Positions 1-6,415 of a stretch of DNA of 10,293 nucleotides are shown piece after piece. Numbering within the stretch: the stretch's first letter is position 1; the number at the start of each line of letters is the position of its first letter. The position numbers were made by a program, and so were the translations under genes. The stretch comes from an uncultured Terriglobales bacterium (GTDB lineage: Bacteria; Acidobacteriota; Terriglobia; Terriglobales; Acidobacteriaceae): the NCBI GenBank assembly GCA_955652845.1, contig CATPBY010000379.1:1-10293 (forward strand), read 5' to 3'. Under the pieces are notes generated by a model. It was not told the origin of the DNA and did not search any database. It worked only from the letters and a program-made list of their open reading frames with translations.

Positions 1-1
1 C

Positions 2-1177
2 TATGAGGCGGGCCGCCCCTCAACCTATTTAGTGCAGCGGGGGCAGGGACATATTGTTTTCCTGGAAAAGGTCGTGTCCGGTTTCATTGAGGACAATATT
101 CGAGTAAAACCGAATTTTTCTGTTTCCATGGGACTGCGGTACTACTGGCAGAACTACTATCAAGACGATCCCCACAATTTCGCACCTCGCTTTGGTTTTG
201 CGTTCGCGCCAACCACTCACGGCAAGACTGTAATCCGTGGGGGCGCGGGGATGTTCTATGACCGCACCGGGCCCAGGCCGATCGCTGATCTGCTGCACTT
301 CAACGGGATGAACTTGTTAAGGTTTATCGTCAACGACCCCACCTATCCCGTCACACCCGCATCCCTGGTGGGCGTGCCCACCAGCGTGGTCGTGCTGGAT
401 CCGAAGGCGCGCATCCCGTACACCATTCAATACAGTATGGGCATTGAGCAGCAGGTAACGCAAAAGAGTACGTTCAGCGCCAACTATGTGGGATCGCGCA
501 GCATCGACTGGTTTCGCTCGGTCGATGCGAACGCCCCTGTTCCTCCCACTTACCTGGTTCGACCAGATCCAAATTTGGGACAGGAGCGGCAGATTCAATC
601 CGAGGGCTACCAGAAGAGCAATGCGCTGGAGCTGACCTATCGTGGAAGACCAGGCAAGTTCTTCAACGGCCAATTACAGTACACGCTGAGCAAGACGTAT
701 AACAATACCAGCGGAATTACCTACTTTCCCGCCAACAGTTATGATCCTGCAGCCGACTGGGGGAGATCGGACAACGATAGACGGCATAAGTTCGACTTGC
801 TGGGATCAGCGCAACCAACGCGATTCTTCACCGTCGGGCTGGCGCTTTCTCTTTACTCCGGCAAGCCGGTGAACGTGATTACGGGGAGCGACAACAACCA
901 TGACGGCGTAATCAATGATCGCCCACCCGGACTGCCACGGAACACGTTGCATGGCCCAGGTTTGATTAACCTGGATATAAATGTCGCCCACGACTTCGTG
1001 CTCTCGAAAGCCCACAAGGAAGCGCGCACACTCACCGTAGCCTTAAATTCATTCAACGTTCTGAATCACAAGAATGACACAACCTACGTTGGCGTTATCA
1101 CATCACCATTTTTCGGGCGCGCCGTACAGGCCGAACCACCCCGCCGGATGCAACTAAACCTGGAATTCAAGTTTTGA
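2..1177 (+). CDS. TonB-dependent receptor / Oar-like outer-membrane beta-barrel protein, C-terminal part (5' truncated)
   Basis: The reading frame is open from base 2 to the TGA at 1175-1177, so the gene begins upstream of the window. The GTG at 32 is an internal Val codon, not a start. The roughly 391 visible residues have alternating aromatic/polar beta-strand character, with turns typical of large acidobacterial TonB-dependent receptors: NFAPRFGFAF, VIRGGAGMFYDR, a SMGIEQQ segment, ANYVGSRS, and LQYTLSKTYNN. There is an acidic Asn/Asp-rich loop (GSDNNHDGVINDRP) and a LNSFNVLNH segment near the end. The protein ends in PRRMQLNLEFKF; a terminal Phe with alternating hydrophobics is the classic outer-membrane insertion signal recognised by BAM. 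The usual N-terminal carboxypeptidase-regulatory-like and plug domains would lie upstream, out of view. The substrate cannot be deduced; paralogues in this phylum are often linked to glycan uptake, which is inference here. Confidence 0.88.
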   Translation, partial: YEAGRPSTYLVQRGQGHIVFLEKVVSGFIEDNIRVKPNFSVSMGLRYYWQNYYQDDPHNFAPRFGFAFAPTTHGKTVIRGGAGMFYDRTGPRPIADLLHFNGMNLLRFIVNDPTYPVTPASLVGVPTSVVVLDPKARIPYTIQYSMGIEQQVTQKSTFSANYVGSRSIDWFRSVDANAPVPPTYLVRPDPNLGQERQIQSEGYQKSNALELTYRGRPGKFFNGQLQYTLSKTYNNTSGITYFPANSYDPAADWGRSDNDRRHKFDLLGSAQPTRFFTVGLALSLYSGKPVNVITGSDNNHDGVINDRPPGLPRNTLHGPGLINLDINVAHDFVLSKAHKEARTLTVALNSFNVLNHKNDTTYVGVITSPFFGRAVQAEPPRRMQLNLEFKF

Positions 1178-1283
1178 GGATAAATCTGGATTCCGATGAC
1201 GGCGGAAAAATGTGCGCATGGGGATGCAGTGACTGCTTTTTGGAGAAGCGAATCAGACCGTTGAGATTCAAACCAATAGTGGG

Positions 1284-1300
1284 GTGGGCATTTCTCCCAC
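1284..1300 (-). terminator. weak hairpin just after the CHASE3 gene stop, possible terminator
   Basis: GTGGG (1284-1288) and CCCAC (1296-1300) form a 5-bp GC-rich stem with a 7-nt loop, immediately downstream of the stop codon of the minus-strand gene. No clear U-tract follows on either strand, so intrinsic termination is only a possibility. It lies in the 125-bp gap between two convergent genes, where a bidirectional terminator would be expected. Confidence 0.25.
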
Positions 1301-1302
1301 TG

Positions 1303-2217
1303 TCATGCCACGGATTGGTACTCAGCGTTTTCACGCTTGTCGGATTCCGGAGTACCGACTAACTCTTGCCGCAGCAATTCCATTTCAGCGGATGCTTCCT
1401 TTATCTGTTCAGCACATTTGTGCCCCTGTAGTGGGAGAAACCCCCCATAGTTTTGCAGCAGCAGGCGAGCGTTGACCTCGATGGCGGAAGTCTTCGACCG
1501 GGCTCGGGTGGAAAGAGCAGACGTCAGTTTTTTCAGCTGCAGACCGTGTACGGCCAGTTCTTGTCTGCTCTGGATTGCTCGCCGGTCAAGCACTTGCCAT
1601 TCATAATGGATGAGCCAGAAGAGACATGCGGTGAGTAGAATCACACCTGAATTGAGAAAGATGGTTTCGGCCAATGCCTTGCGCAGGCGGGCATCTCTGT
1701 CTCTCTCGAATCTCGCGAAGTTGCTGACCTCCGCCGCGGATAGTGAAGACAAAATCGCCCGAGCTCGATCCATGTACTCCATACCTTCGTTAGTATCTAC
1801 CAGCATGAATGCTCGGTGACGATACCCTTGCTGACGCAAATTAATGGAGCGCTCCATCTCAGATTGCTTTGAGTTAACCAAAGATTCGAGCTCAGGCTCC
1901 AGGGCCCGTTCGCCGTCCGCCAGCCTGGCTGAGCCTGCGCGAAGGGCAGCGAAATCGTTTGCGATCCTCCCCTTCGCGTCGTTATAAGGCTGCAAGTACG
2001 AAGGGTTACCGGTTAGAAGATATCCGCGCTGACCGGTTTCCATGTCGGTCAAGTCCCCCAGGACGTTCTGTATGTCTGCCTGGATGACAGAGCTTTTCAG
2101 CGTGAGCGCGGCCATTGTCTGTGCCTGTCTCAAATGATTCACAGCCAGATACGCGTTCGCCGCCATGAAAACGAGCAATGCGGGGGCTCCTATTTGCAGC
2201 GCAGCTTTTCGCATCAT
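1303..2217 (-). CDS. CHASE3-domain membrane protein with degenerate HisKA-like tail (no kinase domain)
   Basis: A 304-residue protein. Residues about 7-23 form an N-terminal membrane helix. Residues about 30-180 are an extracytoplasmic CHASE3-type helical sensor with the hallmark METGQRGYLLTG stretch (59-70) and a following NPSYLQPYNDA. A second membrane helix covers about 186-204. A cytoplasmic helical tail of about 100 residues follows. Residues 233-285 align by eye with the HisKA helix of CHASE3 histidine kinases (S-x-S-H-D-L-R-x-P-L-x-A-I, then LLxxYG...L), but read ALSTRARSKTSAI: Thr237 stands where the phospho-accepting His should be, and Asp and Pro are also lost. No HATPase_c domain follows, and only 125 bp remain before the convergent receptor gene. 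It therefore cannot be a kinase. It may be a decayed sensor or a non-catalytic partner of another kinase. Two ATGs are adjacent (2217 and 2214), with AAGGA 13 nt upstream of the first. The ligand is unknown. Confidence 0.8.
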   Translation of the reverse strand: MMRKAALQIGAPALLVFMAANAYLAVNHLRQAQTMAALTLKSSVIQADIQNVLGDLTDMETGQRGYLLTGNPSYLQPYNDAKGRIANDFAALRAGSARLADGERALEPELESLVNSKQSEMERSINLRQQGYRHRAFMLVDTNEGMEYMDRARAILSSLSAAEVSNFARFERDRDARLRKALAETIFLNSGVILLTACLFWLIHYEWQVLDRRAIQSRQELAVHGLQLKKLTSALSTRARSKTSAIEVNARLLLQNYGGFLPLQGHKCAEQIKEASAEMELLRQELVGTPESDKRENAEYQSVA

Positions 2218-2432
2218 TTTGATTGTGTAATCCTTGAAGTGATTTTCATAATACTTAGCGGTGATTCGACTGGCTTTGCAATCCCGCCACGACTTTGACG
2301 ACTGCCTTAGCGCTGTACAACATCCTTCTGCGCTTGCTGTTATTCTTAGGAATGATAGGCCGATTAGAGCCTGGAATGGCGTTATCTTCTTGGTGCGCGT
2401 CAGATATTTCTGAAAACAAGGAAGGAGCTGTT
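2218..2432. other. 215-bp intergenic region between divergent genes
   Basis: This region must carry the promoters of the CHASE3 gene (-) and the rhodanese gene (+). One weak sigma-70-like candidate on the plus strand is TTGACG (2295-2300) with TACAAC (2316-2321), but the 15-nt spacer is short. No convincing operator or RNA structure is seen. The plus-strand frame of the rhodanese is open back to a TTG at 2295 and would encode a hydrophobic leader. The strong Shine-Dalgarno at 2422-2427 argues that this stretch is not translated. Confidence 0.35.
2422..2427 (+). promoter_or_regulatory. strong Shine-Dalgarno fixing the rhodanese start
   Basis: AAGGAG lies 5 nt before the ATG at 2433, the best ribosome-binding site in the window. 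It fixes the start of the rhodanese at 2433 rather than at the upstream in-frame TTG (2295) or ATG codons. Confidence 0.8.
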
Positions 2433-2780
2433 ATGACCCAGAATCTCAGGATCACGCTTGATGAGCTGCGAAAGAGAATGGGGTCCGGGGAACAATTCGC
2501 GTTCATCGATACCCGCAACCCGCAGGCTTGGGAAACATCCGATGTGAAGCTGCCCGGCGCGATCCGCCTGCGCGCGGAGAACCTCGAACAGCGCTCTTCT
2601 GAACTTCCGAAAGATAAACCCATCGTCACCTATTGCACCTGACCTAACGAAGGATCTAGCGCCAGTTTGGCGCAGACGCTCCGGCAGCGCGGATATCCTG
2701 ACGTATGGGCGCTTCAAGGCGGGTTCGATGTATGGCGCAATGCAGGCCTGCCACTGGAGCCAAAGGGTAAAGCCGCCTAG
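2433..2780 (+). CDS. rhodanese-domain protein, candidate selenoprotein (in-frame TGA read as Sec70)
   Basis: A 115-codon single-domain rhodanese when the TGA at 2640-2642 is read through; TAG at 2778-2780 ends it. Residues 21-45 (FAFIDTRNPQAWETSDVKLPGAIRL) fit the rhodanese strand with IDxR and the HIPGA-like segment. Residues 64-68 (IVTYC) bring in the catalytic Cys68. Translation continues after codon 70 with PNEGSSA, LRQRGYPDVWALQGGFDVW and NAGLPLEP, all typical rhodanese C-terminus. The active-site loop is C-T-U-P-N-E. I recall related bacterial rhodaneses (including those fused to DedA-type membrane proteins) with YC-x-C-P-N-E, so the TGA replaces a Cys. There is no other lesion, and a SECIS-like hairpin follows. 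The likely role is a sulfur- or selenium-dependent persulfide/redox activity in the cytoplasm; no signal peptide is seen. Alternatives are a Cys-to-stop mutation making a pseudogene, or a sequencing error. Sec machinery genes are not in the window. Confidence 0.75.
2640..2642 (+). other. in-frame TGA, predicted selenocysteine codon (residue 70)
   Basis: The TGA interrupts an otherwise intact rhodanese frame at the +2 position from catalytic Cys68. The flanking residues YCT-PNE match the loop in which related rhodaneses carry Cys, which is the usual signature of a Sec/Cys homologous pair. Reading it as a stop would remove the last 45 residues, including the active-site loop and the GGFDVW C-terminal strand. 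Confidence 0.72.
2652..2682 (+). promoter_or_regulatory. putative bacterial SECIS element (stem-loop downstream of the TGA)
   Basis: Within the coding sequence, GCGCCA (2659-2664) pairs perfectly with TGGCGC (2668-2673) around the loop GTT (2665-2667). The stem extends through TCT (2655-2657) with AGA (2674-2676), past a single bulged A (2658). It extends again through GGA (2652-2654) with TCC (2680-2682), past a 3-nt bulge on the 3' side. That gives 12 pairs in total. The apical loop starts 22 nt after the TGA and opens with G (or has it second if the A-U closing pair opens). The spacing and loop G fit the known bacterial SECIS pattern bound by SelB. The folding was done by eye, without an energy calculation. 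Confidence 0.65.
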
Positions 2781-2926
2781 CACACACTTGATAGCCCTGA
2801 GGTGTCGCACGAAAATCCTGCCTGGGGGATCAGGGAGAATTATTGCTCTCCAAAGCCCGCCTATTGTGCGTCCAAGCCTTGTGCCCCGCGGCGGGAGAAA
2901 CATTCCCACTAGTATGATGGCCAGTT

Positions 2927-4852
2927 ATGTGCGGAATCTTTGGAATGGTTGGGCGGCAGGCTGTTGTTGCTCCTGATCTGCTGGAGAAAGCAACCCAATC
3001 GCTGGCGCATCGAGGACCAGACGATTCCGGCACTGTTGTTATTCGAGAATCAATCCCGGAGCCTCTCGAAGTCGGCCTGGGGAATCGCCGCCTCGCCATC
3101 CTTGATCTCTCACCGCATGGCCATCAGCCCATGCAGGACCCTGAGACCGGGAACTGGATCACGTATAACGGCGAGATTTATAACTTCCGCGAAATTCAAA
3201 AGAAACTGGAACAAGACGGAGTACGCTTTCGCAGCCACTCGGATACCGAAATTGTGCTGAAGGCTTATGGACGCTGGGGGGAATCCTGCCTTAACCAACT
3301 GCGCGGCATGTTTGCCTTTGCCATCTGGGATGCAAACCGCCATCGTCTCTTCCTCGCCCGTGATCCCATGGGCATCAAACCGCTCTACTACGCGTCCGCC
3401 GGTCCATTTTTTCTCTTTGCCTCTGAAATCCGCACCCTGCTGGGCAGTGGTTTGGTACCGCGGTGCCTGAGTCGCGCCGGCCTGATTAACTATCTGACTT
3501 TTGGTTCGCCGTACGATCCGGTCACACTGATTGCGGGAATTTCGGCTCTTCATGCCGGCCACTATCTCATTTGGGAAAAAGGTGGCACGCGCGAAACGAT
3601 GTATTGGGACATCGAGCCTCAGGGAGAAAGAATTCCCGCCGCACAATCAGCTACGGAATCGGAACGGAAGCATCGGGTCGAGGAGTTGCACGCCGCACTG
3701 AATGAAACTGTCCTCATGCAGATGGTCAGCGACGTTCCGGTCGGCGTGTTCCTGTCGGGCGGCATCGACTCGAGCAGCCTGGTGAGCATCTTGAAGCAGG
3801 CTGGCACCCGTGTAAACACATTTTCCATTGTCTTTCGCGAGGCCGACTACAGCGAAGCTGAATACTCTCGCGCCGTCGCGGATGCGTTTGGGACTGACCA
3901 CCGGGAGATCCTGGTCTCGCAAAATGAGGTGCTCACCACCATTCCTGACGCTTTGCGGGCGATGGATCAGCCCACAATCGACGGAATCAACACTTACCTC
4001 ATTTCGCGTCACACCCGCGCGGCCGGAATCAAGGTCGCGCTATCCGGACTGGGCGGGGACGAACTGTTTGCCGGGTACTCCAGCTTCCGTACCGTGCCGC
4101 GAATGGAGAGTTTTGTAGGTTGGTGGAAGTATTTGCCGTCCCCGCTCCGGCGAACTATAAGCGCCGGCTCGATGATATTCACCTCTGGCACTGATCAGAA
4201 TTTGAAGTTAGCGGCTCTGCTGCGCGCGAATAAGCGATTAATACATCCTTATTTTCTTTCCCGCATGTTGTTCACTTTCCGTCAGCAAGCGTCGCTTTTT
4301 GCTTCCTGCGACAAACAGGCAATTGAGCGGGCATGCGCCGCTCTACGGGAAAGCTTGGATCAAACTCGCAGTTTCGATCCCATCAACCGGGTTTCCTTTC
4401 TCGAATCGCGCAACTACATGCTTAATACCTTGTTGCGGGATTCCGACGTGATGAGCATGGCGCATGGCCTGGAGCTGAGAGTTCCGCTGATCGATCATCG
4501 CCTCGCTGAAAAGTTGTTCTCTTTGCCGGGATCGTGGAAGTTAAGCAACCACACACTAAAGCCGCTGCTGGTCGGGGCCTTGCAGGGCGCACTGCCGGAC
4601 CAGATTGTGCATCGGCCAAAGCGGGGATTCACGCTGCCCTTTGAGCAGTGGTTGCGCGAGCAACTCAGATTTGAAGTGGAGGGCACGCTTCGGAAGTTGG
4701 CCGGTGGGCCGCTCGCGGGTGTGTTCAATCTCGAGGCGGTACAGCAAGTTTGGAAAGATTTCCTTGCTGGCCGCACCTCGTGGTCCCGTCCCTGGTCTCT
4801 TTATGTGCTGGCGCGATGGTGTGAACTGAATGCGGTGGCGGGAGCCAACTGA
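2927..4852 (+). CDS. asnB: asparagine synthase (glutamine-hydrolysing), AsnB family
   Basis: A 641-residue protein that amidates aspartate to asparagine using ATP and glutamine-derived ammonia. The start is fixed because the N-terminal nucleophile Cys2 must directly follow Met (MCGIFG). The class II amidotransferase domain spans about 2-215: HRGPDDSG (28-35), NRRLAILDLS (53-62), NGEIYNF (81-87), HSDTE (104-108) and LARDPMGIKPLYY (143-155). The synthetase domain spans about 250-630, with the ATP pyrophosphatase loop SGGIDSS (277-283), SGLGGDELFAGY (373-384), a RDSDVMSMAHGLELRVPLIDH stretch and a KRGFTLPFEQWLR segment near the end. All expected catalytic residues are present, and the length suits the long bacterial AsnB subfamily. 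There is no good Shine-Dalgarno. Some AsnB-type enzymes amidate peptides or polysaccharide precursors instead; nothing next to it indicates that here. It is flanked by 146-bp and 147-bp gaps and probably has its own promoter. Confidence 0.95.
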   Translation: MCGIFGMVGRQAVVAPDLLEKATQSLAHRGPDDSGTVVIRESIPEPLEVGLGNRRLAILDLSPHGHQPMQDPETGNWITYNGEIYNFREIQKKLEQDGVRFRSHSDTEIVLKAYGRWGESCLNQLRGMFAFAIWDANRHRLFLARDPMGIKPLYYASAGPFFLFASEIRTLLGSGLVPRCLSRAGLINYLTFGSPYDPVTLIAGISALHAGHYLIWEKGGTRETMYWDIEPQGERIPAAQSATESERKHRVEELHAALNETVLMQMVSDVPVGVFLSGGIDSSSLVSILKQAGTRVNTFSIVFREADYSEAEYSRAVADAFGTDHREILVSQNEVLTTIPDALRAMDQPTIDGINTYLISRHTRAAGIKVALSGLGGDELFAGYSSFRTVPRMESFVGWWKYLPSPLRRTISAGSMIFTSGTDQNLKLAALLRANKRLIHPYFLSRMLFTFRQQASLFASCDKQAIERACAALRESLDQTRSFDPINRVSFLESRNYMLNTLLRDSDVMSMAHGLELRVPLIDHRLAEKLFSLPGSWKLSNHTLKPLLVGALQGALPDQIVHRPKRGFTLPFEQWLREQLRFEVEGTLRKLAGGPLAGVFNLEAVQQVWKDFLAGRTSWSRPWSLYVLARWCELNAVAGAN

Positions 4853-4999
4853 ATCTTCTGCTGCGGTTCTGCTTTTCCCATCCTTAAATTACACGGCTGG
4901 ACATGCACTATTGGCCAATGACCCAAGTTGATTACCTGTTTCTGCCCTGGAACGCTTGTGATAGTGTTCAAATTACTCGATATTCACTAAGTTTGGCTG
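4853..4999. other. 147-bp intergenic region upstream of the FecR-domain gene
   Basis: It contains a 10-bp palindrome ATTGGCCAAT (4910-4919). An extended -10-like TGTGATAGT lies about 35 nt before the ATG of the next gene, without a matching -35 hexamer. A promoter here is plausible but not established. No strong terminator is seen after asnB. Confidence 0.25.
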
Positions 5000-6298
5000 A
5001 TGGCAGAGCCCCACGTGTCTTCAACTCCCAAGCCGGGAATCCACATTGCGTGGAAGATGGTGACCTACCGCAGCGTGGCGCTGCTGGTCTTAGCTGTGCT
5101 GGCGGTATTTTCCGTGGGACTACGGCTTGCATTTCCACAATTCACCGAAAATGGTGTGAAGGCGGCCAGCAAGATGACGACAAGCCTGCTGGAGAAAGTC
5201 GCCGGAGCGGCCGGAAACCCCGCCAAATCTGGCGCTATGAACTCGCAACAGGCGCATATCACCGCGCTCGATGGGACCGTCCGGGTAAAGAAGTCGAACA
5301 GCAACAGTTGGGTAGCAGCCGACTATAACGTACCGCTTGAAAAGGGCGACGTGGTCCAGACCGGCTCCGAAGGCATGGCCAAGATTGTTTTTAACGACGG
5401 CACCAATTACACGGTGAAGCAGGATTCCCTGATCGTGATCGAGGAGAATTCGGCCAACGAACAACAGCAGACCAACGTTTCGGTGGCGGTCAGCACTGGA
5501 ACCGTCGATTTGGCCACCGCGACATATTCGCAAGGCTCCAGGTCACAGGTGGTCGTAGCCGGCGCAACCGCTTCTCTGGCGCCGGATAGCGCGGCCATGG
5601 TGCACAACGACCCCAAGAGTGACAAGCATGAGATCCTGATGAAAAAGGGATCGAGCGAAGTATCGCGAAATGGCGAAGTCGTGCATCTGGCGGATTGGGA
5701 AAAGGTCGGATTCCAGGCCGAGTCTCCGCATATGAATAAAGCCAAGGAGATCGGGCCGCCCACACCGATTTCCCCGGCGAACATGATGCCGATTTTCATC
5801 GCGGCAGAGCCTAAACCGATCGAATTCTCCTGGACTCCCATGGCCGACGCTGCAGGGTATCGCCTGCGTATTTCCCGGAACCCATATTTTTCTTCCACCG
5901 TCGCCGATCAGAAGGTCAATACCGCTGATGTGATTGTTTCAGGTCTGCCGGAGGGAGCGTATTACTGGGTGGTTCAATCCTACGATGCCGACGGTAAAGC
6001 ATCCATGGAGAGTGAGAAGAACCGCTTTACGATTATCCCCAAAGGGAAGGACACGGCCGCCATCGACCTGCAACTGGACCCGTTTATTCAGCATGGACAC
6101 GTGCTGGAGTTGACCGGGAAAACCGAGGTGGGGGCGCGAGTAATGGTAAATGGCCGAGAAGTACCAGTGATCAGTACGGACGGCAGCTTTCACTACTTCA
6201 CTCCTCCCATGCCACTTGGGGAGAGCACCATCACAATCACCGCTCAGAATGCCAAGGGCGGAGTGAATACCCTGCAGAAGAAGATTGTGATTCAGTAG
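5000..6298 (+). CDS. membrane-anchored FecR-domain protein with C-terminal beta-sandwich modules
   Basis: A 432-residue protein. Residues about 22-46 form a hydrophobic segment after a short positively charged N-terminus, giving a signal anchor or uncleaved signal peptide; no lipobox Cys is seen. Residues about 84-240 make a FecR-type domain: HITALDGTVRVKK (86-98), then LEKGDVVQTGSEGMAKIVFNDG (113-134) and VSTGTVDLA (164-172). Residues about 254-347 resemble a fibronectin-III or Ig-like module (IEFSWTPMADAAGYRLRIS, PEGAYYWVVQSYDADGKAS). Residues about 358-432 form a further Ig-like module ending in GVNTLQKKIVIQ. The protein is likely periplasmic and binding or structural. Classical FecR transmits a TonB-receptor signal to a FecI sigma factor, but no sigma factor is adjacent, so that role is not supported. 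An in-frame TAA at 4988-4990 limits the start to 5000 or the ATG at 5057; neither has a strong Shine-Dalgarno. It lies 117 bp upstream of mreB. Confidence 0.83.
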   Translation: MAEPHVSSTPKPGIHIAWKMVTYRSVALLVLAVLAVFSVGLRLAFPQFTENGVKAASKMTTSLLEKVAGAAGNPAKSGAMNSQQAHITALDGTVRVKKSNSNSWVAADYNVPLEKGDVVQTGSEGMAKIVFNDGTNYTVKQDSLIVIEENSANEQQQTNVSVAVSTGTVDLATATYSQGSRSQVVVAGATASLAPDSAAMVHNDPKSDKHEILMKKGSSEVSRNGEVVHLADWEKVGFQAESPHMNKAKEIGPPTPISPANMMPIFIAAEPKPIEFSWTPMADAAGYRLRISRNPYFSSTVADQKVNTADVIVSGLPEGAYYWVVQSYDADGKASMESEKNRFTIIPKGKDTAAIDLQLDPFIQHGHVLELTGKTEVGARVMVNGREVPVISTDGSFHYFTPPMPLGESTITITAQNAKGGVNTLQKKIVIQ

Positions 6299-6415
6299 AG
6301 GAAGCGACGCTCCCGAGGTGCTGGAACTTTCGTTTGCAGTAGAAAACGGGATTATCCCATAGAATATTGGGTAGCCCCCCTCCACGGCAGTGAGAACAAC
6401 CCGGCGCGCCCGGGA
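6299..6415. other. intergenic region upstream of mreB
   Basis: TAGAAT (6360-6365) is a good -10-like hexamer inside an AT-rich patch, in an otherwise GC-rich spacer, about 50 nt before the mreB ATG. The nearest -35-like sequence, TTGCAG, is 20 nt away, which is too far for a standard promoter. GGGATTATCCC just upstream can form a small hairpin. It is the likely promoter region for the mre cluster, at low certainty. Confidence 0.3.

Noticed and set aside
2295..2432. In-frame upstream extension of the rhodanese from a TTG, giving a hydrophobic N-terminal leader
   Set aside because: The ATG at 2433 has a near-ideal Shine-Dalgarno at 5-nt spacing and gives a normal rhodanese N-terminus. The upstream stretch has no RBS and no family similarity that I recognise.
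2643..2780. Rhodanese as a simple pseudogene from a nonsense mutation
   Set aside because: Not fully excluded. The stop falls at a probable Cys position, the rest of the frame is undamaged, and a SECIS-like hairpin sits at the right distance; these together favour selenocysteine.
2400..2909. 169-codon minus-strand frame opposite the rhodanese
   Set aside because: It is a shadow of the rhodanese frame, with Arg/Pro-rich sequence unlike any family I know and no ribosome-binding site.
4903..5328. 141-codon plus-strand frame overlapping the FecR gene start
   Set aside because: Most of it overlaps the FecR-domain gene in another frame, with atypical composition; the FecR frame has clear domain similarity.
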